NCBI RefSeq assembly: GCF_014648075.1
Contig: NZ_BMQK01000021.1
Location: 1-64,000, forward strand
Reading direction: 5' to 3'
DNA: 64,000 nucleotides
Source: Streptomyces ruber
GTDB taxonomy: Bacteria > Actinomycetota > Actinomycetes > Streptomycetales > Streptomycetaceae
Shown here: positions 34,206 to 42,739 of the stretch, piece after piece
Layout: every line of letters starts with the position of its first letter
Position numbering within the stretch: the first letter of the stretch is position 1
Made by a program: the position numbers and the translations under genes
The notes under the pieces: model-generated
Told to the model about the DNA's origin: nothing
What the model saw: the letters and a program-made list of their open reading frames with translations, nothing else
Databases searched by the model: none

Positions 34206-35492
34206 ATGTCTACGCAGACGACAGTGCCCTGGAGGGCGAGGAGTCACCGGACGGCGGCCGCATGGCGGCGGATCGCGGCGCTCGCCGCGGCCGTGACGCT
34301 CACAGGAGTGCTGGCCGAGCCCGCCGCCGCGACGGCGGACGACTGTGACCGGCAGTGCAGGATCGACCGTGCGCGGGCGGCGGAGCAGGCCAATGCCCTG
34401 CCCCTGACGTCCTTCTACGACCTGCCGCCCGACCTGCCGCCCGCGCCGGCGGGGACCCTCGTCCGCGCCGAGAAGGCTCAGGAATACCAGTTCGATTCCG
34501 GCATACGCGCGACGCGCATCCTGTACCACTCACGCAGTGCGAAGGACCGGGACGTCGCCGCCACAGGGGTGGTCCTGACCCCTGCGGGCGACCCGCCGCC
34601 CGGCGGCTGGCGGGTGATCGCCGACGCGCACGGCGCGAGCGGGGTCGGGCGGAACTGCGCACCGTCGCTGATGAAGGACCTCCAGTACGGGGAGCACCTG
34701 CAGTCCCTGGTCCGCGCCGGCTATGCCGTGGTCGCCACCGACTACGCGGGGCTGGGCACCGACGGCCGGCACGAGTTCCTCTCCAAGCGGGCCGAGGCCA
34801 ACGATGTCGTCAACGCGCTGCCCGCCGCCCGCACGGCCGTGCGCGGACTCGGCAGCGAATGGGTCGCGCTGGGCCACTCGCAGGGTGGGCAGGCGGTACT
34901 GGGGGTCGGCGAGCTGATGGCCGAACGCGAACGGCGGGGCAGGCCCGACCACGGCTACCGGGGCCTCGCCGCCATCGCACCCGCCGCCGACCTCACCAGC
35001 CTCTTCACCCGGACCGCGAAAATGCCGGAGGCATCGGGGCTCGTACCGATGATCGTCGCCGGGGCGGCGGCGGGCCTGCCGGGACTTCGCCCGTCGCAGG
35101 TACTGACCCCCACGGCGACGGCCCGTCTGAACACACTGAGGACCGACTGCATCGGCGTGATACAGGCCAGCTACAGCGACCTGACCGGTGACGCGCTCGT
35201 CCGCCCCGGCGCCGCGCGCACCATCGAGCCTTACCTGAGGCGGAACAACCCCGGAACGCTCCCCGTCGCCGGACCCGTACTCCTCCAGCAGGGCACCGCC
35301 GACGTACTCACCACACCCCCGGACACAGCGGAGCTCGAGGCCAGGCTCTGCCGCAAGGGCGCCACCGTCGAGTACCGGACCTACGAAGGCCTCGACCACA
35401 ACGGTGTCCTCATCCCCGCCCAGCCCGACACACTGTCCTGGATCGGTGACCGCTTCGCCGGGCACGCCGCACCCGATACGTGCGCGCAGTAG
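34206..35492 (+). CDS. Secreted lipase-like alpha/beta-hydrolase (LIP family)
   Basis: A 428-residue protein. A signal peptide with a long basic head covers residues 1-44 (AAALAA-type core, cleavage near ATA). The alpha/beta-hydrolase fold of the secretory lipase family: nucleophile Ser225 in ALGHSQGGQA, Asp in LLQQGTADVLT and His in YEGLDHNGV complete the triad; oxyanion region DAHGASG near 140-146. Cysteines CDRQC near the N-terminus may form a disulfide. It would cleave ester bonds of lipids or small esters outside the cell. It probably forms a transcript with the exported DJ-1 gene upstream. Confidence 0.85.
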   Translation: MSTQTTVPWRARSHRTAAAWRRIAALAAAVTLTGVLAEPAAATADDCDRQCRIDRARAAEQANALPLTSFYDLPPDLPPAPAGTLVRAEKAQEYQFDSGIRATRILYHSRSAKDRDVAATGVVLTPAGDPPPGGWRVIADAHGASGVGRNCAPSLMKDLQYGEHLQSLVRAGYAVVATDYAGLGTDGRHEFLSKRAEANDVVNALPAARTAVRGLGSEWVALGHSQGGQAVLGVGELMAERERRGRPDHGYRGLAAIAPAADLTSLFTRTAKMPEASGLVPMIVAGAAAGLPGLRPSQVLTPTATARLNTLRTDCIGVIQASYSDLTGDALVRPGAARTIEPYLRRNNPGTLPVAGPVLLQQGTADVLTTPPDTAELEARLCRKGATVEYRTYEGLDHNGVLIPAQPDTLSWIGDRFAGHAAPDTCAQ

Positions 35493-35742
35493 CAGACCCA
35501 CCCGACACAGGTTCTGTGCGAAACGATGTGCCGCGGCCGAGCGGAGCGGACATGCCCGCGGGCCGGCGCCCGTCGGCCGACTGCGAATTCGTCGAGGACG
35601 GGACCGGTCTCGGGGTGCTCGGCGCGGACGGTGGTCAATGCCGCGACCGCCCCGTCGCAGATGGCGTCCTCCAGGTCACCGGCCGTCATGTCGCAGCCGT
35701 GGACGAGCCAGTCATGCGGTGGCTTCTTAGACTCCGTTTCTG

Positions 35743-36129
35743 ATGGCGCGATCGCTCGTTGAACGGTGCATGACGGGTCTGATCGAGCGGCTGGTGCCGG
35801 ACGAGTTGTGGACGCTGTTGCGGCGGGTGGTTCCGCCGACGGAGGTCATACGCGCGCAGGGCGGCGGCCGCCGACGGGCCGGTGACCGCGCATGCCTGGC
35901 GGGGATCGTCTTCGTGGCCACCTCGGGCTGTACCTGGCGGCAGCTGCCGCCGGTGTTCGGGCCGGCCTGGCCCACCGTCTACCGGCGTTTCGCCCAGTGG
36001 AGCCGAGAACGGGTGTGGGCCCGGCTGCACCGGGCCATTCTCGACGAACTCGGCGCGCGGGGTGAGCTGGACTGGTCGCGGTGCGCGATCGACTCCGTCA
36101 GCGTGCGGGCGGCAAAAAGGGGCCCTTGA
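35743..36129 (+). CDS. IS5-family OrfA
   Basis: The N-terminal half (up to 128 residues) of an IS5/IS427-type transposase: DUF4096-like domain LIERLVPDELWTLLRRVVPP, IVFVATSGCTWRQLPPVFGP and AQWSRERVWARLHRAILDEL, reaching the first DDE region LDWSRCAIDSVSVRAAK. A run of five A then four G (36114-36122) at the orf junction is the expected slippery site for making the fusion transposase. ATG 35770 (MTGLIERLVP) may be the real start, since 35743 overlaps the inverted end. Confidence 0.85.
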   Translation: MARSLVERCMTGLIERLVPDELWTLLRRVVPPTEVIRAQGGGRRRAGDRACLAGIVFVATSGCTWRQLPPVFGPAWPTVYRRFAQWSRERVWARLHRAILDELGARGELDWSRCAIDSVSVRAAKRGP

Positions 36130-36614
36130 CCGGACCGGATCCGACCGACCGTGGCAAACCGGGATCGAAGATTCACCTGATCACCGACCGCAACGGCGTG
36201 CCGCTGTCGCTGGACATCTCCGGCGCCAACACGCACGACAGCCTCGGCCTGCAGCCGCTCGTGCGGGGCATCCCGCCCATCCGCTCCCGCCGCGGCCCGC
36301 GCCGCCGACGCCCGGCCAAGCTCCATGCAGACAAGGGCTACGACTACAACCACCTGCGGAAATGGCTCCGCGAGCGTCGCAACCGCCACCGCACCGCACG
36401 CAAGGGCATCGAGTCCTCCAAGCGGCTTGGCCGCCACCGCTGGGTCGTCGAGAGGACCGTGTCCTGGCTGGCCGGATGCCGAAGGCTGCACCGCCGTTAC
36501 GAGCGCAAGGCCGAGCACTTCCTGGCCTTCGTCGGCATCGCCGCAGCCCTCATCAGCTACCGCCGGCTCGCCGGGCAGCACAGCAGGCTCAGTGCGAACC
36601 GGCGGGCAGAGTGA
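36081..36614 (+). CDS. IS5-family OrfB (DDE catalytic half)
   Basis: The overlapping downstream frame: GPTDRGKPGSKIHLITDRNG, VPLSLDISGANTHDSLGLQP, KLHADKGYDYNHLRKWLRER (second catalytic Asp) and RHRWVVERTVSWLAGCRRLH (Glu), then FLAFVGIAAALISYRRL. Complete to the stop at 36614, overlapping the 3' end of the NUDIX gene by 26 bases. It is expected to be made as a frameshift fusion with OrfA. No disabling mutation is seen. Confidence 0.85.
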   Translation: MRDRLRQRAGGKKGPLTGPDPTDRGKPGSKIHLITDRNGVPLSLDISGANTHDSLGLQPLVRGIPPIRSRRGPRRRRPAKLHADKGYDYNHLRKWLRERRNRHRTARKGIESSKRLGRHRWVVERTVSWLAGCRRLHRRYERKAEHFLAFVGIAAALISYRRLAGQHSRLSANRRAE

Positions 36615-37080
36615 GCCGGGCGAGGTAGACGTCGATGCCGGATACACGACCAGGCAGGGGTGCGCTCAGATCCCACCAGCGCATCGCCTCGATCTCGCGA
36701 TCGGCCTCGAAATCGCGGCGCCGTAGGGCGCGGCCGGTGAACAGGGCACCGTATTCGGCGCGCTGTGGAGAACCCAACAGGAATCCGGCATAGCCGACGA
36801 ATTGCAAAGGAGTGCCGGACACCTGACCGCTCTCCTCGGCAAGTTCACGAACGGCCGCCTGGCGAGGGCTCTCCCCGGGCTCGAGCAGGCCACCAGGTAG
36901 TTCCCACTGCCCCCGGAACCGGTCGTAGACCATAACGACCTCGTCGCGGTGCCACAAGGCAGTCAGAGCCATGGGCATGGGAGCCCCACCAGGCAGGACA
37001 TCTTCGGCGCCAAGCGTGAATGAAACCAGCCGGTTGCCGCGCTGATCGACAGCGAGGGGCTTGGACGAAGGATTGAGCAT
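36589..37080 (-). CDS. NUDIX hydrolase
   Basis: A 163-residue protein. The NUDIX box GGLLEPGESPRQAAVRELAE followed by ESGQV fits Gx5Ex7REUxEExGU, with the Mg2+-binding REL-AEE glutamates present. ATG 37080 (MLNPSSKPLAVDQR) is preferred to the longer frame from 37191. It cleaves a nucleoside diphosphate linked to some moiety X, possibly an oxidised nucleotide or NDP-sugar; the substrate is not predictable. It is convergent with the IS5 transposase inside the same inverted ends and may be a transposon passenger. Confidence 0.85.
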   Translation of the reverse strand: MLNPSSKPLAVDQRGNRLVSFTLGAEDVLPGGAPMPMALTALWHRDEVVMVYDRFRGQWELPGGLLEPGESPRQAAVRELAEESGQVSGTPLQFVGYAGFLLGSPQRAEYGALFTGRALRRRDFEADREIEAMRWWDLSAPLPGRVSGIDVYLARLTLPAGSH

Positions 37081-37253
37081 GCGGAAGCCTGCCCCAACTC
37101 CAGCACACCCAACGCCGTAGACAGGTAGGAACGCGGTAGCAGCAGCAATTCCTACACACCATCTGAAACGGCCTCTTAGCTGGTCGGGCATGAGAATGCA
37201 GCTGTCGCAGGAGTCTCTGCTCGTTGCTGGCAGAGGTGTCGTGGGGGTGGCGG

Positions 37254-37596
37254 ATGCTGTCGATGCGGGCGGTTCTGGAGGCGCGGAAGACGTCTGCGGC
37301 GGTGCTGGCGGAGGAACTCGAAGCCGAACCGGAGCGGGCGCGCGCGGCCTTGGCGGACGCGGAGGAGGTGCTCAGGCGCCGGGTGATCGGCCTGGAGCAG
37401 TATCGGGAGGAGCTGGCCCAGGAGGAGGCGCCCGCCGTGGTGGCCGGCAGGGCGCCGCAGAGGAGGCCGGTGGGGCCGCGCCGGGCGGTGCCCCACCGGG
37501 ACAACGCCCCCGGGACAGAGGTGTTGTCGGTGAACTACCCGACATTGACGGCCGCCGCCGTGGACGCGGGAGCCGACGGGCTGGGTGCCCGGCTCC
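37254..37596 (+). pseudogene. Truncated coiled-coil protein of unknown function
   Basis: Reading MLSMRAVLEARKTSAAVLAE, ELEAEPERARAALADAEEVL, RRRVIGLEQYREELAQEEAP, then VGPRRAVPHRDNAPGTEVLS and LTAAAVDAGADGLGARL. This is a Streptomyces protein type with a coiled-coil N-terminus and a C-terminal winged-helix part often found near transposons; here the last ~40 residues are lost where the Tn3 remnant begins (~37600). Confidence 0.55.
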
Positions 37597-37611
37597 GTCC
37601 GCGAAGATCGG

Positions 37612-39953
37612 GTTCTGGCACAACATTCCGTGAGCGATCTCAAGTCCGACCTAGAGGGTGTCTGAGGAGTTCCCTACCTGCGGGCGGCGGCCGGGCCGGT
37701 GCGGTACACGCTGCTGTCGACGCTGTGCCACGTACGGGAGACGGAGATCACCGACTCGCTGGTGGAGCTGTTCATCCAGCTCGTACAGGAGATCAACACG
37801 CGGGCGGAGAAGAAGGTCGAGGGCGAGTTCAGCAAGGAGCGCAAGCGGGTCCGCGGCAAGGAGGGCATCCTGCTGCGGCTGGCGGAGGCGGCGGTCGCGG
37901 AGCCAGGCGGCACGGTCCGCAAGGTGATCTATCCGGTGGCCGGGGAGTCCACGCTGAAGGCGCTGGCGGCGGAGGCCGCGGCGAACGAGGCCCGTTACCG
38001 GGCCCGGGTGCGTACGGTGCTGCGCTCGTCGTACTCAAGCCACTGGCGGCGGATGCTCTCGCCGCTGCTGAACGCGCTGGAGCTGATGTGCGATAACACC
38101 GCCTACCGGCCGGTGATGGACGCGATCGACCTGCTCAAGCGGTATCTGGACCAGCCCATCGCCAAGGAGGGCGCGTTCTTCGACGTGGCGGAGAAGATCC
38201 CGCTGGGCGGGGTAGTGCACGAGGAATGGCGCAAGGCGGTGGTGGATGAGCGCGACCGGGTCGAGCGCCTCCCGTACGAGCTGTGCGTGCTGGTCAGCCT
38301 GCGGGACGCGCTGCGGCGTCGGGAGATCTGAGTGCCGGGCGCGAACCGGTGGCGGAATCCGGAGGACGATCTGCCGCCGGACTTCGAGGACAACCGTGAT
38401 GTGCGCTACGACGCGATCCGCCAGCCGCAGGACCCGGAGAAGTTGATCGAGGCCCTTCAGAAGCGGCTGCGCGAGGCGCTGACCCGCTTCGATACCGCGC
38501 TGGAGCTGGCACCACGGTCGGGGTGGACATCGTCCGTCGGCACGGCGAGCCGTGGATCAAGGTCTCGCCGCTGGGCAAGCAGGAGGAACGGGAGAACCTC
38601 GTCGCCTTGAAGGCGGAGATCGAACGCCGCTGGGGGACCATCGACCTGATCGACATCCTCAAGGAGGCCGAGTTCGCCACCGGTTTCACGTCCGAGTTCA
38701 CCTCGGTCGCCACCAGGGAGGCGGTCCCGAAGGCGGTGCTGCGGCGCCGGCTGCTGCTGGTGCTGTTCGCGCCGGGTACGAACATGGGCATCACGCGGGT
38801 CGCGGTCACCGGCAAGCACGGCGAGAGCGAGGCTGTGCTGCGGTGGGTGCGGCACCTGTTCGTCAACCGGGCCAACCTGCGCTCTGCGCTGGTGCGGCTG
38901 GTCAACTCCATATTCGCCGCCCGCGATGCCGCGTGGTGGGGCGAGGGCACCGCCTGCGCGAGCGACTCCAAGAAGTTCGGCTCCTGGTCCAGCAACTTCA
39001 TGACGGAGTGGCACCAGCGGTACCGCGGCCCCGGGGTGATGACCTACTGGCACGTCGAGAAGAAGTCGCTGTGCGTGTACAGCCAGCTGAAATCGTGCTC
39101 GGCTTCCGAGGTCGCCGCGATGATCGAGGGCGTGCTGCGGCACGGCACGGACGTGTAGATCGACCGGCAGTACACCGACACGCACGGCGCCTCCATCGTC
39201 GGGTTCGCCTTCGCGCACATGCTCGGTTTCAACCTGCTCCCACGGTTGGAGAACGTCGGCTCGGCGCGGCTGTACCGGCCGGCGGCCGGTCAGGACGAGA
39301 AGTGGCCGAACCTGGGGCCGGTGCTGTCGACCAAGACGATCGACTGGGACCTGATCCGCCAGCAGTACGACCAGATCGTGAAGTACACCACCGCCCTGCG
39401 CCGGGGCACCGCCGAGGCCGAGCAGGTCCTGCGGCGTTTCACCCACGGCGGGCCCAAGCACCCCACCTACCGGGCGATTGAGGAACTCGGGCGGGCGGTG
39501 CGTACGGCGTTCATCTGCGACTACCTCGCCGACGCCGGCCTGCGGCGCGAGACCAACGACGGCCTCCAGGCCGTGGAGAACTAGAACTCCGCCAACCACG
39601 ACCTGTTCCACGGCGAGGACGGCGACCTGACCGGCTCCGATAAGGAGTCCCAGGAGGTCTCGATGCTCGCGCTGCACCTGCTCCAGTCCGCTCTGGTGCA
39701 CGTCAACACCCTGCTGCTCCAGGACATCCTGAGCGAGGAGAAGTGGCGGAAGCGGCTCACCGACGCCGACCGGCGGGCCCTGTCCCCGCTGTTCTTGACC
39801 CACGTGAACCCCTACGGCCGATTCGAGTCGGACATGAACTCTTACCTCGGCCTCACCGCCGCCGGGGCGGCGACGGTGCCCGGCCCCCGCACCGCGCCCG
39901 AGGCAGAATCCGCTCGGTCGGCGGCGGGCGGTGCTGCCGGGTCGGCATCCTGA
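37612..39953 (+). pseudogene. tnpA: Tn3-family transposase (TnpA), heavily decayed
   Basis: About 780 residues of the C-terminal part of a Tn3 TnpA: VSDLKSDLEGV, HVRETEITDSLVELFIQLVQ, RWRNPEDDLPPDFEDNRDVR, then SDSKKFGSWSSNFMTEWHQR (first catalytic Asp region), YTDTHGASIVGFAFAHMLGF (second Asp) and GSDKESQEVSMLALHLLQSA (Glu). The frame is broken near 37665 and 38515 and by stops at 38329 (TGA), 39156 (TAG) and 39582 (TAG); at 38329 and 39582 relatives have Trp (EIWVPG, ENWNSAN). The N-terminal ~200 residues are missing. Confidence 0.9.
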
Positions 39954-40038
39954 AGACCCCTTACCTTGGCGGCCTGCGGCCCCTGCGCGACAGGACGCCG
40001 TCGGTGACGAGGGGTGAGCCTTGCAGGGGCCGGTGTTT

Positions 40039-40947
40039 CTACCGGCCGGTGTTCTGGGCGGTCTTCCAGGCGCGGTAGTGCTGGGCGGGGTTGTCGGTGA
40101 AGGAGGCGTGGCGGGGGCGCCAGCCGAGCAGGCGGCGGGCCTTGGCGCTGGAGACGAGTTCGTCCTGGTCGGCGGCCATTTGCATCATGCCGCCCTCCTC
40201 GGCACTGGCCAGGGTGATCTCACCGGTGAATCCGGCGGCGCGCACGGCGGTGTACTGCATGTCCAGGGCGGTCAGGCGCTGGTCGTCGGCGATGACGAAG
40301 ACCTCGCCGTCGAGGGCTTCGGGCCGGTCGAAGATGCGGAAGTAGGCGTCAGCGAGGTCGTCGACGTGGACCCAGCTCCAGCGCTTGGCGGTGTCGCCGT
40401 AGAAGACGGGGCTTCCCGCTTCGGCGGCGGCGAACCACTGGCCGGTCATGGAGGTGGTGGCCGGTCCCCCGTACATGAAGCCAGGGCGTACCACGGTGTG
40501 GGCGAGGCCGGAGGCGGCCAGTTCCTTCTCCAGGGTGAAACGGAAGCCGATGGGGCTGTCGGGGTTGCCAGGGGTGTTCTCGTCCATCAGCGGCAGGCCG
40601 GTGCGGCCGTAGGAGGAGATGCCGGTGGTGAACACCAGGTGCCGGCGGCGTCCGTCGCGTTCCTGGGCGGTGAGGAGTTCAGCGAACAGGCGCTGGTCGC
40701 TGCCGACGGGGTCGCTCATGTCCATGAGGAGGTGGACGACCGCGTCGGTGCCCTCCAGGTGGCCGCGCCAGGTTTCGGGCTGGGAGAAGTCGCCTTCGAC
40801 GGGGGTGACCTCGTTGACGGCCAGGTCACGGGCGGCGGGCGTGGTGGTGTCGCGGGCCAGGCCCAGGACGGTGTGTCCGGCGCGGGCCAGGGCGGCCGAG
40901 ACCCGGCGGCCGGCGTAGCCGGTGGCGCCGATGACGAGGATCTGCAT
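40039..40947 (-). CDS. NAD-dependent epimerase/dehydratase (SDR) family protein
   Basis: A 302-residue extended or atypical SDR: Rossmann motif VIGATGYAGRRVSAALARAG at 4-23, VVHLLMDMSDPVGSD, FTTGISSYGRTG in place of the canonical YxxxK active site, then TVVRPGFMYGGP and WSWVHVDDLADAYFRIFDRP. Such proteins reduce or epimerise small molecules or act as NAD(P)-sensing regulators (NmrA-like). The ATG at 40947 follows the hydrolase gene by 34 bases on the same strand, so the pair is one operon, divergent from and probably repressed by the MarR gene. Confidence 0.85.
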   Translation of the reverse strand: MQILVIGATGYAGRRVSAALARAGHTVLGLARDTTTPAARDLAVNEVTPVEGDFSQPETWRGHLEGTDAVVHLLMDMSDPVGSDQRLFAELLTAQERDGRRRHLVFTTGISSYGRTGLPLMDENTPGNPDSPIGFRFTLEKELAASGLAHTVVRPGFMYGGPATTSMTGQWFAAAEAGSPVFYGDTAKRWSWVHVDDLADAYFRIFDRPEALDGEVFVIADDQRLTALDMQYTAVRAAGFTGEITLASAEEGGMMQMAADQDELVSSAKARRLLGWRPRHASFTDNPAQHYRAWKTAQNTGR

Positions 40948-40981
40948 GGTGCGTGCTCCGTGTGCGGTGTCGTGCCGCGGG

Positions 40982-41851
40982 TCAGGCGGCGGGGGTGGTG
41001 GTGAAGAACCGGGCGAGGCGGTCGGCCGTCCAGGCCGGGTTGTCGGCGGCGAAGGTGTGCGCGGCCCCGGGGACGATGTCGGCGCGGACGTCGGCCGCGG
41101 CCTGGCGCGCGCCGTCGAGCAGCACGTTCTGGGGCAGGCCATGCTCGCCGTTGAGGATGAGGACCGGCATCGTCAGCCGGCCGCCGGCGCGGGCCGCCCG
41201 CCCGTCCGGGACGAGGGTGGCGTAGTGCTCGAAGCCGCCGCGCATCGCGTCGGGGCGGGTGTAGACGCGCAGCAGGTCAGCGCGGTCGGCGGCGGTGACC
41301 CCGCCGCGGGTCATCATCGACCAGAAGCCCGTGAGGTAGGGCTCCTCCTTGCCGGCGGTGAGCATGGCGGCCAGGTCGCTCTGGGCGTGGAAGCCGAAGT
41401 GCCACGATCCGCCGGTGGCGGGGTTCATGTGGTCCTCCAGGCCGTACCCGGGCAGGAACGCCTCGCTGAGGACCAGGCGCTCCACCTCGTGCGGGTATGC
41501 CTGCGCCCAGGCGTGGACGGTCATGGTGCCGATGTCGGTGCCCACGACGAAGGCCCGCTCATGCCCCAGATGCCGCAGCAGCTGGTGCAGGTCCTCGGCT
41601 TCCTCCCGCTTGGTCCAGTGCCCGGCCGGGATGCCCGAGTCGCCCGAGCCGCGCAGGTCCGGCGCGATCACCGTGAATCCCTCCTGTGCGAGCAGGGGCA
41701 GCAGCGGGCGCCACTCGATCCAGCTGAAGGGCCAGCCGTGCACGAGGACCACGGCAGGCCCCTGACCGCCGACGACGTAGTGCAGCCGGACCCCGTTGAC
41801 CTCGGCCTCAGCGTGCGCGAAGCCCACGGGCGGGGCGGTGGGGGGACTCAT
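40982..41851 (-). CDS. Epoxide-hydrolase-like alpha/beta-hydrolase
   Basis: A 289-residue protein with VVLVHGWPFSWIEWRPLLPL (oxyanion HGWP at 38-41), DLRGSGDSGIP and the nucleophile elbow VVGTDIGTM with Asp106 rather than Ser, as in epoxide hydrolases and haloalkane dehalogenases; the catalytic His is in VPGAAHTFAADNP. It would add water to an epoxide or a halide-bearing carbon through an aspartyl ester. First gene of the operon with the SDR gene; its start is 70 bases from the MarR gene with operator-like repeats between. Confidence 0.85.
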   Translation of the reverse strand: MSPPTAPPVGFAHAEAEVNGVRLHYVVGGQGPAVVLVHGWPFSWIEWRPLLPLLAQEGFTVIAPDLRGSGDSGIPAGHWTKREEAEDLHQLLRHLGHERAFVVGTDIGTMTVHAWAQAYPHEVERLVLSEAFLPGYGLEDHMNPATGGSWHFGFHAQSDLAAMLTAGKEEPYLTGFWSMMTRGGVTAADRADLLRVYTRPDAMRGGFEHYATLVPDGRAARAGGRLTMPVLILNGEHGLPQNVLLDGARQAAADVRADIVPGAAHTFAADNPAWTADRLARFFTTTPAA

Positions 41852-41863
41852 TCGAACCTCCTT

Positions 41864-41911
41864 ATTGCTTGCTTCAGCAACAATCACACTATTTGCTTGC
41901 CTCGTCAAGTA
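41864..41911. promoter_or_regulatory. Likely MarR operator between divergent genes
   Basis: Two copies of TTGCTTGC in an AT-richer stretch: TTGCTTGCTTCAGCAA (41865-41880, arms TTGCT/AGCAA) and TTGCTTGCCTCGTCAAG (41893-41909, arms CTTG/CAAG). These imperfect palindromes sit where both promoters must lie, the usual arrangement for MarR autorepression and control of a divergent operon. Confidence 0.6.
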
Positions 41912-41921
41912 GAGTGGAGGA

Positions 41922-42395
41922 ATGCCCGCAGACAACGAACCCGCCCCGCTGACCCCGGACGAATCGCTGCTGTGGCAGAGCCTGGGGCGCCTGGTCCATT
42001 CCCTGCCCCGCGTGCTGGAGGAGGACATGGCCCGCACCAGCGTGACCATGACCGAGTTCGCCGTCCTCCTGCTGCTCAGCGAAGCGCCGGGACGGCGCCT
42101 GCGGATGTCCGCGCTCGCCACGGCCGCCGGCCTCACCCCCTCCCGCATCACCCGCGTCGTCGACGCGCTCTCCGGCCACGGCCTGGTCCGTAAGCAGCGC
42201 CACGGCCAGGACGCGCGTGGAAGTGAGGCCGTCCTCACCGATGCCGGACTCACTGCCATGCAGGCCGCCCAGCCCACCCACCTCGCCAGCGCCAGACGTC
42301 GCGTGCTCGACCGCATCCCGGCCGACCTGGTACCTGACCTTGCCAAAGCCCTGGCCGCCCTCACCGACACCCAGAGCCCCACCCCACGCACCTGA
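41922..42395 (+). CDS. MarR-family transcriptional regulator
   Basis: A 157-residue winged-helix protein: dimerisation helices at both ends, HTH at ~55-90 (FAVLLLLSEAPGRRLRMSAL, ATAAGLTPSRITRVVDALSG) and wing KQRHGQDARGSEAVLTDAG. MarR dimers usually repress a divergent gene and release on binding a small aromatic ligand; here the divergent target is the hydrolase-SDR operon, a detoxification-like set. ATG 41922 has GTGGAGG 4 bases upstream. The module is flanked by Tn3 transposase and resolvase remnants. Confidence 0.9.
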   Translation: MPADNEPAPLTPDESLLWQSLGRLVHSLPRVLEEDMARTSVTMTEFAVLLLLSEAPGRRLRMSALATAAGLTPSRITRVVDALSGHGLVRKQRHGQDARGSEAVLTDAGLTAMQAAQPTHLASARRRVLDRIPADLVPDLAKALAALTDTQSPTPRT

Positions 42396-42739
42396 TCACC
42401 AATATCTCGCGCGTTCGAGCCGTCCGACGTCGTTGCCTGGTACGGCCCGGCATGGTGCCCACGTTCCGACGAAGCGGCAGCGCGGCTCAACGCCGCGCCT
42501 CGCCGACGGAGACTCGTCAGCTCGCGGGACCGCCTGGGGGAACGGCTCGAAGTAACGGCGGACACTCTCCGGCTTCGCCAATGCCGCACGTCACTCTGAC
42601 AAACGGTCCTTTGCGCGAGCAAGATGAATCATGGGCCGCCGGACCCCCGCCGATCCCGGATTCGTTCGCAGAATCCGTTCTCACTCAACAGCGGGACGGA
42701 CCCCCTTCTGAGACTTGCATTGTGCGAAAGTCCGGGCCC
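42396..42739. other. Spacer upstream of the resolvase
   Basis: 344 bases with no gene seen. A Tn3-type resolution (res) site would be expected about here, upstream of the recombinase. CGTCACTCTGA occurs at 42589-42599 and again at 43726-43736, but no full set of res half-sites was recognised. Confidence 0.3.

Larger units (their letters stand above)
35730..37175. mobile_element. IS5-type transposable unit carrying a NUDIX gene
   Basis: Left inverted end 35730-35746 (GACTCCGTTTCTGATGG) and right inverted end 37159-37175 match in 14 of 17 positions and are flanked by TTA on both sides (35727-35729 and 37176-37178), a plausible 3-bp target duplication. Inside are an IS5-type transposase (orfA/orfB) and, convergent with it, a complete NUDIX hydrolase gene. 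Common IS5 elements end within tens of bases of the transposase stop; here the right end lies 560 bp further on, beyond the NUDIX gene. The whole therefore looks like an IS with a passenger. Confidence 0.6.

Noticed and set aside
35560..35689. Minus-strand MTAGDLEDAICDGAVAALTT, like a DUF4303-type start
   Set aside because: Only ~45 plausible residues before the frame degenerates; too short and next to the IS5 end to call.
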